DNA of 64,000 nt from Corynebacterium sp. NML140438 (GCF_001875725.1 NZ_MLCQ01000022.1:1-64000); one strand, 5' to 3'. Shown: positions 35,981-46,154, counted from the first letter of the stretch. Translations and numbers: made by a program. Notes: generated by a model from the sequence alone, not told the origin.

Positions 35981-36027
35981 CTCGCGGTTCTGGTTAATTC
36001 GGGTAATCAGAACCGCGAGTTCTTTTT
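35981..36027 (+). terminator. Terminator at the right edge of the prophage remnant
   Basis: A 12-bp perfect stem (CTCGCGGTTCTG at 35981-35992, complement at 36008-36019) followed by TTCTTTTT on the plus strand. No plus-strand gene now ends here, which supports loss of an upstream phage gene. Confidence 0.75.
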
Positions 36028-36178
36028 ACTCGTCCTTATCGTGAGGCTTCCGGAAGAAGAAGCCCACGATTAGCCTAGTAGGTTGTGGTGCCCAGCTAAC
36101 GCTCAGAAACGTTTTGAACGGAGTGACAAACGTCTCTAGAGTGTTACGCGCAAGACAGCCGAAGAAAAGGAGAACACC

Positions 36179-36787
36179 GTGGCTGCACAAAGGATCCGTC
36201 GAGCAGTCCTTGTCGTTGCGCTGTTGAATCTGGCGTACTTTTTCGTCGAGTTTATCGCCGCGCTGACGATCGGCTCTGCCTCGCTCGCGGCGGATTCCGC
36301 CGACTTTCTCGAGGACACGGCGATTAACCTGCTCGTATTCTTCGCGGTGGCGTGGCCGGCGCACCGGCGTCGCGTGGCGGGGAGCGTGCTCGCCGGGCTG
36401 ATTCTCATCCCGGCTGTAGCTGCGGTAGTCATGGTGGTTACCAAGATTCTCAATCCGGTCCCGCCATCTCCCGAGGGACTGACAGGTGTGGCACTCGGCG
36501 CGTTGGCAGTCAACCTCATCTGTGCGGTGATCCTGCTCAAGCTGCGTGACCAGGGTTCGTCGTTGGCGAAGGGGGCATGGCTCGCGGCGCGCAACGACGC
36601 GCTGGCGAACGTGCTCATCATCGTCGCTGGCCTGCTCACCTTCGTTTGGCCGACTGCTTGGTTCGACATCGTCGTCGGCACGATCATCGCTGCAATCAAC
36701 CTTTCGGCGGCCAAGGAAGTGTGGGAGGAGTCCCGCGAGGAGCATGCTTCGGTGGAGGAAGCATTCGCAGAGATGGACGACGACTAA
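36179..36787 (+). CDS. Cation diffusion facilitator family transporter (short form)
   Basis: A 202-residue membrane protein with six hydrophobic helices. The segment LAADSADFLEDTAINLLVFF in TM2 and WLAARNDALANVLII in TM5 carry the paired acidic residues of the CDF metal site (usually HxxxD). It would export Zn, Mn or Fe in exchange for protons. The usual cytoplasmic C-terminal domain of about 90 residues is missing, leaving a short acidic tail. GTG 36179 is the start. It converges on tag with a 3-base overlap. Confidence 0.8.
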   Translation: MAAQRIRRAVLVVALLNLAYFFVEFIAALTIGSASLAADSADFLEDTAINLLVFFAVAWPAHRRRVAGSVLAGLILIPAVAAVVMVVTKILNPVPPSPEGLTGVALGALAVNLICAVILLKLRDQGSSLAKGAWLAARNDALANVLIIVAGLLTFVWPTAWFDIVVGTIIAAINLSAAKEVWEESREEHASVEEAFAEMDDD

Positions 36788-37389
36788 CTCCACACTCCGG
36801 ATGCGCCACGTCGCCAAGTGCCGATCAGGTTCGTGTCGATGATGCCAGTGGACTCCATGAGCGCGTACATCGTGACGGGGCCGACAAAAGTGAAGCCACG
36901 TTTCTTCAGGTCTCGGGCGAGGCGACGTGATTCGTCGGACTGGGTTGGTACTTCCTCCATACTGCGGGGAACAGGTGTGGTTTCCGGCTGGTAGGACCAG
37001 ATGAAAGACGCGAGGTCCGTGCCGGTTTCTCGTAACTCGCGGGTGGCGGCCGCGTTGGTGAGCACTGCCTGAAGTTTGCGGCGGTTGCGGATCAGGGAGG
37101 CGTCGTCAAGAAGGTGCTCGATTGAGTCCATGCGCGCTAGGGCGTCGGGGTCGAACCCGCGGAAAGCCTCGCGCAGGGCGTCGCGCTTTTGCAGGATCAG
37201 CCTCCACGACAGGCCGACCTGGAACCCCTCGAGACAGAGGCGCTCGAACATGCCTGCCTCGTCGCGAACGGGCATGCCCCACTCGGTGTCGTAGTAGTGG
37301 CGCAGGAGCGGATCGTGCGCGGCCCAGGGTGGGCGGCTGAGTCCGTCGTCGCCGGTGATTGGGAAATGTTGCTTTGTTTCATTTTCCAT
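36784..37389 (-). CDS. tag: DNA-3-methyladenine glycosylase I
   Basis: A 201-residue base-excision enzyme removing 3-methyladenine. The family features are visible: YYDTEWGMPVRDE near residue 32, FERLCLEGFQVGLSWRLILQ, and FVGPVTMYALMESTGIIDTN. The N-terminal zinc cysteine of E. coli Tag (MxRC) is absent here, as the protein begins MENETKQHFPI. Two further alkylation/oxidation glycosylases (9046 and 61597) are in this window. Confidence 0.93.
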   Translation of the reverse strand: MENETKQHFPITGDDGLSRPPWAAHDPLLRHYYDTEWGMPVRDEAGMFERLCLEGFQVGLSWRLILQKRDALREAFRGFDPDALARMDSIEHLLDDASLIRNRRKLQAVLTNAAATRELRETGTDLASFIWSYQPETTPVPRSMEEVPTQSDESRRLARDLKKRGFTFVGPVTMYALMESTGIIDTNLIGTWRRGASGVWS

Positions 37390-37442
37390 ACGTAGTTCGA
37401 CGTTTTTCTGCCTGGTTCGGTTCCTTGAGTACTCTAGTGTGC

Positions 37443-37850
37443 ATGAACAGGCCAGCAGTTCGAGATTTTGCGCTCTTAGTCATCCGCGCGGTGCTCGGGA
37501 TCGTGTTTGTTGCGCGTGGTTACCAGCGCTGGTTTGAGCTGGGCATGCGGCGCACCGCAGAGGACTTTGCGGCGATTGGGGTGCCGCAGCCGACGCTGTC
37601 TGCGTATCTTGCGGGCTTTGTTGAGTTGGTTGGGGGAGCGTTCCTCGTCATTGGCTTGCTGACGACGATTGTCGCGTCAGTGCTCGCGCTATTGGCGCTG
37701 GCTGCGACCTACTTCGTGCATCTGAGTAACGGTTTCTTCATTGCCGATGGCGGCATTGAGTACACGATGGTGCTCGCCGCGGCGTTGTTCGTGGTGATCG
37801 TGTTCGGGCCGGGCCGCGCAAGTTTGGACGGGGTGCTCACACGTGATTAG
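37443..37850 (+). CDS. DoxX family membrane protein
   Basis: A 135-residue protein with four hydrophobic helices and the DoxX-type segment RAVLGIVFVARGYQRW, then VELVGGAFLVIGLLT. Family members work with thiol-redox or electron-transfer partners, but the role is unsettled. The start at 37443 is preceded by TACTCT (37430-37435) with a 7-base spacer, suggesting a leaderless mRNA; a 28-codon extension is not supported. The last eight bases overlap the next gene. Confidence 0.82.
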   Translation: MNRPAVRDFALLVIRAVLGIVFVARGYQRWFELGMRRTAEDFAAIGVPQPTLSAYLAGFVELVGGAFLVIGLLTTIVASVLALLALAATYFVHLSNGFFIADGGIEYTMVLAAALFVVIVFGPGRASLDGVLTRD

Positions 37851-38511
37851 CCACGATGAGGTTCAAGCTTGCTTGTCCGCGCGGCTCGACGGGGAGCAAG
37901 CATCGCTTGACGACGCCGTCGTGGACGCCCACCTCGCGCAGTGCGAGGAATGCTCGGCGTTTTGGGAGCAGGCGCTTTCCTTGTCGGAGAGGGTGCGCTT
38001 TGCTGAGGTTGATGGGAACGTGGCACCTCCGACCGATCTTGCTGACGCCATCCTCGCCGGCGTCAATGACCCCTGGCACGCTATGATGCAGCGCCGCCAA
38101 GTCAACGTGATGATTGGCCGAGCAGCGCTGTGCGTGATCGCTGTGTGCTGGATCGTGTGGGCGGTCGCGGGGGTTGTCGGTGTCGGTGAGGCGTTGGCGC
38201 AAACTCCTGAGGCTGCTGCGGCCACGCTGATGGGAGTCGCGGTCCGTTTCGGTGTGGGCCTGTCGTTGGGGCTCGCGTCCTGGAGGCCAGCCCAGATTCC
38301 GGGCATCGTGCTGATCGTGGGGACGATGTTCACGTTTACCCTCGGGTTCGCGGTGCTGGACGCGGTGCAGCGTATCGGCGTGGTCGAACCGATGGCAGTG
38401 ATTGCGCCGGGGATCGCGCTGGTGGCGCTCGCCTGGACATGGATCGCGGACAAAGGCGTGGCCATGCGCCGGGCTTGGCACCTGCTCAACGCCGACCCGA
38501 ACGGCCTTTAG
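37843..38511 (+). CDS. Membrane protein with N-terminal zinc-finger anti-sigma-like domain
   Basis: A 222-residue protein. Residues 1-45 form an anti-sigma zinc domain (CLSARLDGE, then AHLAQCEECSAFW, the HxxxCxxC motif). After a linker come four TMs (about 89-205) resembling those of actinobacterial putative zinc-finger membrane proteins. GTG 37843 overlaps doxX by eight bases. No ECF sigma factor gene is adjacent, so its partner, if any, is elsewhere. Confidence 0.78.
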   Translation: MISHDEVQACLSARLDGEQASLDDAVVDAHLAQCEECSAFWEQALSLSERVRFAEVDGNVAPPTDLADAILAGVNDPWHAMMQRRQVNVMIGRAALCVIAVCWIVWAVAGVVGVGEALAQTPEAAAATLMGVAVRFGVGLSLGLASWRPAQIPGIVLIVGTMFTFTLGFAVLDAVQRIGVVEPMAVIAPGIALVALAWTWIADKGVAMRRAWHLLNADPNGL

Positions 38512-38515
38512 CGGG

Positions 38516-40132
38516 CTACTTCCAGCTTGGGAACCACATAAGGGAGTCGTAGTAGCCGTCGGTGACTTGCAGGCCGTACAGGATTGGGCCCCAGTAGACG
38601 AAGCTTGCGGCCACAATTGCGAGGTACACAATCACAACGATTTGACCGGTGCGAATCGGGGCCCCGGTTAGCTTCACCAGTAACGCAGACTCGCGCAGGG
38701 ACCCCTTCTTCGCGATGTTGCCTAGCGCGAGCGCGAGCAGTACCGCGGTAAACGGAATGAGTGCCGTGGCGTAGAAGAAGTACATCTGGCGGTCGAACGC
38801 CGCGAGCCAGGGCAGGAAGCCTGCGGCAAAGCCGATGAATGGCACGATGACGCGGAGGTCGCGTCGAGTGATCCATACCCATGCAGCCCAGAGCAGCACC
38901 GGGATGGTGAGCCACCAGATAGCAGGGGTGCCGAATAGGGAGATCATTTCGCGGCAGGTATTGCCGTCTCCGCACTCGATGTCGGTGGAGGAGTAGTAGA
39001 GGATCGGGCGCGCCGCGACGAGCCACGCCCATGGCTTGGAGTCCCAGGGGTGCGAATGCCCGCTGGAGCTCGTCAGAGAGCCGTGGAATTCGAGCACCGA
39101 GAAGTGGTAGTACAGCCAACCGGCAGCGGCATCCGGCAGGTTGGCGAGCCAGGGCCAGTCGGAGCCAGCGATGGTGCCGTCCGCCAGGGAGTGGCGGTAG
39201 ACCGAGGTTTCGGAGGCGAACCATGCGCGCCACGACCAGATGTAGAGGAGCGCGGGCAGCAGCACGATCGAGGCGAGCGCCGAAGGCACGTCACGCAGCA
39301 GCGCACCAGCCAGCGGCTTCTCGACGCCATACCGCTTGCGCAACCACAAATCCCAAAATGCGGACATCAGGCCATAGAACGCGATGTAGTACAGCCCCGA
39401 CCATTTCACGCCCAGTGCGAGGCCGAGCAGCACGCCGGTAGCGAAGCGCCACCAGCGGAACCCGAGACGAGGCCCGTATGGTCCGGCTGCCTGCACTGCG
39501 CCCGACAGCCAGGCGTCGTGCCAACGCTGGTGCACCTGGCGCATGTCACCTGCGAGCGTCCACGCGGCGGCGACGATGAACAACACCTGGAAGATGTCCA
39601 GCATGCCGAATTTGGCTGCGACCAGCAGGACGCCGTCGAAAAGCGCGATGACACCCGCGATTGCTGCGATGGACGTCGACTGGCTCACGCGGCGCGCCAA
39701 CAGGAACGTGAACACGATGACTGCGGTACCAAACAACGCCGTCATGATGCGCCAGCCCATCGGGGTGTAGCCGAAGATTGTCTCACCAAGCGCGAGGAGC
39801 TGCTTCCCCAGCGGCGGGTGCACGACGAGCCCGTAGCCGGGGTTGGACTCGATGCCACCAAGCACAGGGTTAAAGGAGCTGCGTACCATGTCCCAGCCCT
39901 GCGGCACGTAGTGTTTCTCGTCGAACACCGGGGTGCCGGATGACGTCGGCTGCACCAGCCCAAGGAAGCGTGTGAACAGCGCGAGGACTGTCAGTACCGC
40001 AAGCGTGATTGTGTCCCGACGGTGCCATGGCACGCTGACCGGGGCTCCCGGCTGTGGCCTGCCGGGCTTGATCAACGCGGGCGTCGGCGACGCTTTGCTC
40101 TGGACGGTATCGATGGGCGCATTGGTATTCAC
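38516..40132 (-). CDS. pmt: Polyprenol-phosphate-mannose protein mannosyltransferase
   Basis: A 538-residue membrane glycosyltransferase (GT39) with about eleven hydrophobic helices. The catalytic acidic pair Asp71-Glu72 in FDEKHY lies in the first extracytoplasmic loop, and VHPPLGKQLLALGE and KWSGLYYIAFY are conserved family segments. It transfers mannose from polyprenyl-phosphomannose to exported proteins during Sec translocation. It is divergent from rsmI, as Rv1002c is from Rv1003. Confidence 0.94.
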   Translation of the reverse strand: MNTNAPIDTVQSKASPTPALIKPGRPQPGAPVSVPWHRRDTITLAVLTVLALFTRFLGLVQPTSSGTPVFDEKHYVPQGWDMVRSSFNPVLGGIESNPGYGLVVHPPLGKQLLALGETIFGYTPMGWRIMTALFGTAVIVFTFLLARRVSQSTSIAAIAGVIALFDGVLLVAAKFGMLDIFQVLFIVAAAWTLAGDMRQVHQRWHDAWLSGAVQAAGPYGPRLGFRWWRFATGVLLGLALGVKWSGLYYIAFYGLMSAFWDLWLRKRYGVEKPLAGALLRDVPSALASIVLLPALLYIWSWRAWFASETSVYRHSLADGTIAGSDWPWLANLPDAAAGWLYYHFSVLEFHGSLTSSSGHSHPWDSKPWAWLVAARPILYYSSTDIECGDGNTCREMISLFGTPAIWWLTIPVLLWAAWVWITRRDLRVIVPFIGFAAGFLPWLAAFDRQMYFFYATALIPFTAVLLALALGNIAKKGSLRESALLVKLTGAPIRTGQIVVIVYLAIVAASFVYWGPILYGLQVTDGYYDSLMWFPSWK

Positions 40133-40190
40133 GTGAATGGATACTACTGTGTTCGCTGCATTATCTGTAGCTGCACCTAGTATCTATTGC

Positions 40191-41066
40191 ATGGATAGTG
40201 CAGACACTCAACCGACGATGCAACACCAATTTCCTTCACGCGGGGTGGTGCTGGCCGCAACGCCGCTCGGCAATATTGACGACGCCTCGCCACGGCTCGC
40301 GTACGCGCTCGAACATGCGGATGTGGTTGCGGCGGAGGATACGCGACGCACGCGCGCACTGGCGGCGGCCCTTGGCGTGGAGCCACGTGGGCGGGTGGTC
40401 TCAAACTTTGACCACAACGAGGAGCAGCGGCGGGATGAGCTGCTTGCTGCTGCCCGCAACGGCGTTGTGCTCGTGGTGACGGATGCTGGCATGCCGATTG
40501 TGTCCGACCCCGGCCTCTCCCTGGTGGCCGCGGCGCACGATGCCGGTGTCCCAGTAACGTGCCTGCCTGGCCCTTCCGCGGTGACGACCGCACTTGCGCT
40601 CTCGGGGCTGCGAGTGGGCCATTTCATCTTCGACGGGTTCGCCCCACGTAAAGCAGGAGCGCGAGAAGCCTGGCTGAAGGAACTTGTGCACCAGCCTCGC
40701 GCCGTCTGCTTCTTCGAATCGCCACACCGCGTCGCACAGACACTTGACGACGCCGCTTCGATCCTCGGGCGCGATCGGCGCGCCGCGGTATGCCGCGAAC
40801 TGACAAAAACTTATGAAGAAGTAAAGCGTGCGACGCTCGGTGAACTCGCCGAGTGGGCGAAGGGTGGGGTGAAGGGCGAAGTCACCGTTGTCATCGAGGG
40901 TGGCGACGCTGCAGCGACAGAGCCTGAAGACCTCGTGGAAAACGTGTTAACGCTGGTGCAAGGCGGGATGCGGATGAAGGATGCCGTGAAGACTGTCGCG
41001 AAGCAATATGGGGTGAAATCGAGCGAGTTGTACGACTTATCTCAGGAAGCGCGCAGCACGGAATGA
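40191..41066 (+). CDS. rsmI: 16S rRNA (cytidine(1402)-2'-O)-methyltransferase
   Basis: A tetrapyrrole-methylase-fold enzyme of 291 residues acting on C1402 of the decoding centre. Seen in order: VVLAATPLGNIDDASPR, AAEDTRRTRAL, VTDAGMPIVSDPG, CLPGPSAVTTALALSGL and FFESPHRV. I chose ATG 40191, seven bases after TAGTAT at 40178-40183 (leaderless); ATG 40218 is possible, as conserved sequence begins after it. Confidence 0.94.
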   Translation: MDSADTQPTMQHQFPSRGVVLAATPLGNIDDASPRLAYALEHADVVAAEDTRRTRALAAALGVEPRGRVVSNFDHNEEQRRDELLAAARNGVVLVVTDAGMPIVSDPGLSLVAAAHDAGVPVTCLPGPSAVTTALALSGLRVGHFIFDGFAPRKAGAREAWLKELVHQPRAVCFFESPHRVAQTLDDAASILGRDRRAAVCRELTKTYEEVKRATLGELAEWAKGGVKGEVTVVIEGGDAAATEPEDLVENVLTLVQGGMRMKDAVKTVAKQYGVKSSELYDLSQEARSTE

Positions 41067-41184
41067 TCGCACTTTTCGGCCGAAAATGCGCACTACGTGG
41101 ACGAATTGGATTAGATATAGCAGCCGAATTCAGTTAACCTGCTAAAGCTTTCTTATTTTCTATGGAATTGAGGAGATTTTTTTC

Positions 41185-43002
41185 ATGTCTCAGGGAGACC
41201 TGACCCAGGATCCACACGATCCTGATGCAGAAACTCGGAGTACTGAACTGACAAATTCCGATGAAGTCGGCCCCGCAGCGCCATCTGCGACGAGCCAGCT
41301 CGCGGAGCTCATCGTTGCTGAGCGGCGAGGGGAGCGAAAGGAATCGGTCGACGCAGAGGAGCAAGTTGAGCTCGCTGCGGAAGACGAGAACGCAAAGATT
41401 GACTGGAGCATCGTTGTTCCGCTTCTCGTTGTGGTGACGGCCGTCGTTGCTTGGGGCTTGTTAGCAAAAGATAGTTTCTCGAGCTTTGCTGATACGTCCT
41501 TCAGCTGGGTGATTAACAACCTTGGTTGGGCGTTCGTGCTCTTCGGCACGATTTTTGTGTTCTTTGTCTTGGTAATCGCGTTTTCGAACTTCGGTACGAT
41601 CCGCCTGGGCAAGTCGGACGAGCAGCCGGAATTTAGAACCTCGTCGTGGATTGCGATGATGTTCGCGGCAGGCATGGGCATTGGTCTGATGTTCTACGGC
41701 GCGTCCGAGCCACTGGCGATGTACCGCGACGGTGTTCCTGGCCACCAGCCACACGAGGTGGGCACTGCGCTCGCGCAGACAATGTTCCACTGGAGCCTGC
41801 ACCCATGGGCGATTTACGCCATCCTGGGCCTTGCAATCGCCTACTCGACGTTCCGCCTCGGCCGCAAGCAACTGCTCTCCAGTGCCTTCATCCCGTTGAT
41901 TGGCGAAAAGGGCGTGAATGGTTTCTGGGGCAAGCTCATTGATGGTTTGGCAATTTTTGCCACGATTTTTGGTACCGCATGTTCGCTGGGTCTGGGTGCC
42001 ATGCAGATTAGCTCGGGCCTGAACGCTTCGGGCTTTGTGGATTCGCCGTCGACGAAGCTGACGATCGGCATCGTGTCCGTCCTGACTCTTGCGTTCCTGC
42101 TGTCCGCGATGTCGGGCGTCGGCAAGGGTATTCAGTGGCTGTCGAACTTCAATATGGCGATTGCCGCACTGCTGGCGATCTTCGTGTTCGTCTTCGGCCC
42201 GACCGTGAGCACCTTGAACTTCTTGCCGACGGGCGTCGGCGCGTACCTGTCGCAGTTCTTCGAGATGGCCGGGCGCACCGCTGAGAACCAGAACGGTGAG
42301 GCAGGCGACTTCCTGTCCGGTTGGACCATCTTCTACTGGGCATGGTGGATCTCCTGGTCACCATTCGTTGGTACTTTCCTGGCGCGTATTTCCCGTGGCC
42401 GCACCATCCGTGAGTTCTGCCTCGGCGTCATGCTGATCCCGGCAGGCCTGTCCACTGTATGGTTCGCAATCTTCGGCGGTACTGCGATCAAGTTCGAGCA
42501 GGAAGGCCGCTCCATCTACGGTGAGGGCACCTCTGAGGAGCAGCTGTTTAACCTACTGCACGCGCTCCCTGGTGGCTTCTACATTGGTATCTTTGCCGTG
42601 ATTTTGTTGGGTACGTTCTTCATCACGTCGGCTGACTCGGCTTCGACCGTGATGGCGTCCATGTCGCAGAACGGCAAGTCGGATGCGAACCCGTGGATCG
42701 CAGCCGTCTGGGGTCTTGGTACTGCGTTCGTTGGCCTGACGCTGTTGATTGCTGGTGGCACCGATGCGCTTGGCGCGCTGCAGTCCGTGACGATTGTTGC
42801 GGCAACCCCGTTCTTGCTCATCCTGATCTTGCTGATGTTCGCGATTGTCAAGGACGTGTCGAATGACACCATTTACCTGGACAAGAAGGAGCAGGATCGC
42901 TTCAACCGCCAGCTGGCTATCGAGCGCCGTATGCACCGCGACCAGCTTGAGCTTGAGCACAAGAAGGCACAGGTCAAGCGCATGCTGCGTCCACGCAACT
43001 AA
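41185..43002 (+). CDS. betP: BCCT family glycine betaine transporter BetP
   Basis: A 605-residue sodium-coupled betaine carrier close to BetP of C. glutamicum over its whole length. It has an acidic, about 75-residue N-terminal cytoplasmic tail, twelve TMs, the glycine stretch [14 protein letters not shown] at the first substrate helix and the aromatic box [11 protein letters not shown] near residues 382-392. The C-terminal tail is basic and helical ([18 protein letters not shown] through VKRMLRPRN), the osmosensing element that reads K+ and membrane state. GAGGAG lies 12 bases upstream of the ATG. The N-terminal tail is longer than in the C. glutamicum protein. Confidence 0.92.
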   Translation: MSQGDLTQDPHDPDAETRSTELTNSDEVGPAAPSATSQLAELIVAERRGERKESVDAEEQVELAAEDENAKIDWSIVVPLLVVVTAVVAWGLLAKDSFSSFADTSFSWVINNLGWAFVLFGTIFVFFVLVIAFSNFGTIRLGKSDEQPEFRTSSWIAMMFAAGMGIGLMFYGASEPLAMYRDGVPGHQPHEVGTALAQTMFHWSLHPWAIYAILGLAIAYSTFRLGRKQLLSSAFIPLIGEKGVNGFWGKLIDGLAIFATIFGTACSLGLGAMQISSGLNASGFVDSPSTKLTIGIVSVLTLAFLLSAMSGVGKGIQWLSNFNMAIAALLAIFVFVFGPTVSTLNFLPTGVGAYLSQFFEMAGRTAENQNGEAGDFLSGWTIFYWAWWISWSPFVGTFLARISRGRTIREFCLGVMLIPAGLSTVWFAIFGGTAIKFEQEGRSIYGEGTSEEQLFNLLHALPGGFYIGIFAVILLGTFFITSADSASTVMASMSQNGKSDANPWIAAVWGLGTAFVGLTLLIAGGTDALGALQSVTIVAATPFLLILILLMFAIVKDVSNDTIYLDKKEQDRFNRQLAIERRMHRDQLELEHKKAQVKRMLRPRN

Positions 43003-43032
43003 GCGTTGAGTGCCTGCAGATCGCTCTGCGTG

Positions 43033-43073
43033 TGGCCCCGATATGACCCGGAACATGGGTTGTGTCGGGGCCA
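43033..43073 (+). terminator. Hairpin between betP and metG
   Basis: TGGCCCCGA (43033-43041) pairs with TCGGGGCCA (43065-43073), with an inner GACCC/GGGT pairing. The T run after it is poor, so it is a likely but not certain terminator of betP. Confidence 0.55.
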
Positions 43074-43091
43074 TAACTTATGCTTAAGGGC

Positions 43092-44936
43092 ATGACTTCT
43101 GCGAAGACTCAAAAAAATATTCTTGTGTGCGTTGCATGGCCGTATGCGAACGGCCCTCGCCACATTGGCCACGTGGCTGGTTTCGGGGTGCCGTCGGACG
43201 TGTTTGCGCGCTATCAGCGCATGGCTGGCAACAACGTCCTGATGGTCTCTGGCACCGATGAGCATGGAACTCCGCTGTTGGTGCAGGCGGACAAGGAAGG
43301 CGTGAGCGTCAAGGAGCTCGCAGACCGCTACAACGAGCAGATCGTGCACGATCTGGCAGGGCTGGGCCTATCTTACGACCTGTTTACCCGTACCTCGACA
43401 CGCAACCACTACGCCGTGGTGCAGCAGCTCTTCAAGGGGCTGTACGAGAATGGTTACATGATCAAGGAGACGACGCAGGGTGCGATCTCTCCTTCGAACG
43501 GCCGGACCTTGCCGGACCGCTACATCGAGGGGACGTGTCCGATCTGCGGCGCGACCGACGCGCGCGGGGACCAGTGCGATACGTGCGGCAACCAGCTCGA
43601 CCCGGCAGACCTGATTAACCCGGTGTCGAAGATCAACGGCGAGACGCCGAAGTTTGTTGAGACTGAGCACTTCATGCTGGACCTTCCGGCGCTGCACGAC
43701 GCGCTGAAGGAGTGGCTGAGCACCCGCGAGAAGTGGCGTCCGAACGTGCTGAAGTTCTCGCTGAATCTCCTGGAGGACATGCGTCCGCGCGCAATGACAC
43801 GTGACATCGACTGGGGTATTCCGATCCCCGTCGAGGGTTGGCAGGACAACCCGTCGAAGAAGCTCTACGTGTGGTTCGACGCGGTGGTCGGGTACCTGTC
43901 TGCTTCGATTGAGTGGGCGGAGCGCAGTGGCGACCCGGATGCCTGGAAGACTTTCTGGCAGGATCCAGCTACGCCGAGCTACTACTTCATGGGCAAGGAC
44001 AACATCACGTTCCACTCACAGATTTGGCCAGCGGAGCTACTCGGCTACGCGGGCAAGGGCTCCCACGGCGGCGAGGAACACGAGCTGGGCACGCTGAACC
44101 TTCCGACGGAGGTTGTGTCCTCTGAGTTCCTGACCATGTCTGGTTCGAAGTTCTCATCCTCGAAGGGCGTTGTCATCTACGTCAAGGACTTCCTGGAGGA
44201 GTTCGGACCGGACCCGCTGCGTTACTTCATCGCGGTGGCCGGCCCGGAGAACAACGACACTGACTTCACCTGGGACGAGTTCGTCCGCCGGGTGAACAAC
44301 GAGTTGGCGAACGGCTGGGGCAACCTGGTCAACCGCACCGTGTCGATGGCGCACAAGAACTTCGGTGAGGTCCCCGAACCGGGTGAGCTCATGGAGGTGG
44401 ACGAGAAGATTCTCGCGCTGGCGGAATCGACGTTTGCATCCGCGGGCAAAGACCTGGCTGAGGCTCACTTCAAGAACGCGATCACCAAGATCATGCACGT
44501 GGTCGGGGAGACGAACGCCTACATTGCGGATCAGGAGCCTTGGAAGCTGGCGAAGGACCCGGAGCAGCGCACTCGTTTGGCGACGGTGCTGTGGACCGCG
44601 CTGCAGATGGTCAGCGACTGCAACGCGATGCTGACCCCGTTCCTGCCACACACCGCGCAGAAGGTACATGAGACCCTTGGCCGGACCGGCGTGTGGGCTG
44701 CAACGCCGTCCATCGTTGAAGTCAGCGATGACAAGGACTTTGAGCTCGTCGGCGTCGGTCTGCCGGAGCACGGACAAACCTACCTCACGATTACTGGTGA
44801 CTACTCCGATCAGCAGGCGACCTGGCAGCGGGTGCCGATGGAGCCTGGCGTCGAACTGTCGAAGCCGAAGCCGCTGGTGGCAAAGCTCGACCCAGAGCTC
44901 GGGGAGACCGGGCCGGAGTGGGCGCCTGTGCAGTAA
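43092..44936 (+). CDS. metG: Methionyl-tRNA synthetase
   Basis: A 614-residue class-I synthetase. The HIGH motif is [13 protein letters not shown] near residue 15, the zinc insert has CPICG and CDTCG, and the KMSKS loop is the variant KFSSSKG. The anticodon-binding domain contains [13 protein letters not shown]. There is no C-terminal EMAP-like dimerisation domain. ATG 43092 follows TATGCT (43079-43084) by seven bases, so the mRNA is probably leaderless; an upstream ATG at 43080 falls within that hexamer. Confidence 0.96.
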   Translation: MTSAKTQKNILVCVAWPYANGPRHIGHVAGFGVPSDVFARYQRMAGNNVLMVSGTDEHGTPLLVQADKEGVSVKELADRYNEQIVHDLAGLGLSYDLFTRTSTRNHYAVVQQLFKGLYENGYMIKETTQGAISPSNGRTLPDRYIEGTCPICGATDARGDQCDTCGNQLDPADLINPVSKINGETPKFVETEHFMLDLPALHDALKEWLSTREKWRPNVLKFSLNLLEDMRPRAMTRDIDWGIPIPVEGWQDNPSKKLYVWFDAVVGYLSASIEWAERSGDPDAWKTFWQDPATPSYYFMGKDNITFHSQIWPAELLGYAGKGSHGGEEHELGTLNLPTEVVSSEFLTMSGSKFSSSKGVVIYVKDFLEEFGPDPLRYFIAVAGPENNDTDFTWDEFVRRVNNELANGWGNLVNRTVSMAHKNFGEVPEPGELMEVDEKILALAESTFASAGKDLAEAHFKNAITKIMHVVGETNAYIADQEPWKLAKDPEQRTRLATVLWTALQMVSDCNAMLTPFLPHTAQKVHETLGRTGVWAATPSIVEVSDDKDFELVGVGLPEHGQTYLTITGDYSDQQATWQRVPMEPGVELSKPKPLVAKLDPELGETGPEWAPVQ

Positions 44937-44954
44937 TGCTGCGGCAGCGCTAGA

Positions 44955-46154
44955 GTGCTTCGAGTGTTTGCTCTTGTACTTTTCGTCGCTGTCATTAGTG
45001 CCTCACTCAACTTGCGTGCGGGCATTGCCTCCGTCGGGTCAGTACTTGACCAAGTCATCGACCACTACGACGCCCCCGCTTGGGTCGGGGGCGTGGTCAC
45101 GGCGGTTCCCGGCACGCTCTTCTTCCTGGTTGGTATCTGCGCGGTGCCAATCGCGCGGAGGTTTGGCCTCACACCGGTGATCTTGGCTGCCGCCGGGCTT
45201 CTGACCGCGGGGCTGGGGCTACGGCCCTTCGCACCCGATGTCGCGCTGTTCCTGCTAGCAACGGTGGGTGCTGCTGGTGCCATCGCGTTGATGAACGTGT
45301 TGCTGCCTGCATGGATTAAGCAGCATGGCGGGCGCTACATCGTTGCCCTGACCACGGTGTACTCCGTAACGCTGGGCCTTTCTTCGGCAGCCGGCCCGCT
45401 GAGTGCGCTGGTGACGCCTTCGTGGCAGTCGGCGCTCGGCCTGTGGGCAAGCACTGCGGGTGTGCAGGTAGTTGTCTGGGGCTTCGTCTTCCTCAAATTT
45501 GGGAAGGACGTTCCCGGGAGCACAGCTTCGACGCCACAAGACGACGTCACTGCGCCGGAAACGCCAGTTTGGAAGTCGCTGACTGCGGTGGCCCTGATGC
45601 TGTTCTTCGGGCTGCAGTCGACCAGCGCGTACATCCAGATGGGGTGGTTGCCCGCCATATTTATCGACGCCGGCGTCGCCCCATCAACCGCAGCAGCGGG
45701 CCTCGGACTGTTGGGCTCGGTCGGCATGGTTGGTGGGCTCGTACTGCCGACGATCATTTCTCGTGCGAGGACGCTGACGCCGCTTGTGGTGCTCTTCGCC
45801 CTTTCGACGGCGGCGGGGTATCTAGGCCTGTACTTCGCCCCGGCAGCGTCTCCACTTGGGTGGAGCCTCCTGTTGGGGTTCGGCGGGTGCTGCTTCCCGC
45901 TGGCGATTGCACTGATTCCAGCGCGAACACGCGACCCGTTGGTCACTGCGCGGTTGTCTGGTTTCGTGCAGCCGGTCGGGTACGTGCTCGCGGCGACGGG
46001 CCCGCTACTCGTGGGCGTAGCTTATGACCGAATCGGCGCGTTCCAACCGATCTTGATTGCGCTGGTGGTCATGGCGCTGGTGATGGGGGCAGTCGGTGTC
46101 GTGGCAGCGCGCCACGTCATCATTGACGACGAGCTCAGCGCTGCAAGCCGCTGA
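44955..46154 (+). CDS. MFS transporter, CynX/NimT type
   Basis: A 399-residue carrier with twelve predicted TMs and the CynX-like first helix ISASLNLRAGIASVGSVL. The loop after TM2 is ARRFGLTP. A polar central loop (about 195-215) divides the two halves. CynX relatives move cyanate, nitroimidazoles or drugs; the substrate here is unknown. GTG 44955 lies 18 bases after metG; a second in-frame GTG follows three codons on. The 3' end overlaps the convergent DUF3806 gene by 20 bases. Confidence 0.82.
   Translation: MLRVFALVLFVAVISASLNLRAGIASVGSVLDQVIDHYDAPAWVGGVVTAVPGTLFFLVGICAVPIARRFGLTPVILAAAGLLTAGLGLRPFAPDVALFLLATVGAAGAIALMNVLLPAWIKQHGGRYIVALTTVYSVTLGLSSAAGPLSALVTPSWQSALGLWASTAGVQVVVWGFVFLKFGKDVPGSTASTPQDDVTAPETPVWKSLTAVALMLFFGLQSTSAYIQMGWLPAIFIDAGVAPSTAAAGLGLLGSVGMVGGLVLPTIISRARTLTPLVVLFALSTAAGYLGLYFAPAASPLGWSLLLGFGGCCFPLAIALIPARTRDPLVTARLSGFVQPVGYVLAATGPLLVGVAYDRIGAFQPILIALVVMALVMGAVGVVAARHVIIDDELSAASR

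Larger units (their letters stand above)
32916..36027. mobile_element. Decayed prophage: part of a head-assembly module
   Basis: Between tRNA-Ala and the CDF transporter lie, in siphophage order, a MuF minor-head protein, a small toxin-linked gene, a scaffold protein and a major capsid protein, all plus strand. An HTH gene and a membrane peptide follow on the minus strand. Terminase, portal, tail, lysis and integrase genes are absent. The MuF gene lacks its 5' part and the capsid gene stops after about 70 matching residues, so this is a remnant. From 32916 to 33155 I see no gene. Exact boundaries and att sites were not found. Confidence 0.75.

Noticed and set aside
41068..41092. Palindrome TTTTCGGCCGAAAA after rsmI
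   Set aside because: It is symmetric but has almost no loop and no T run, so it is not a terminator, and nothing links it to a regulator.
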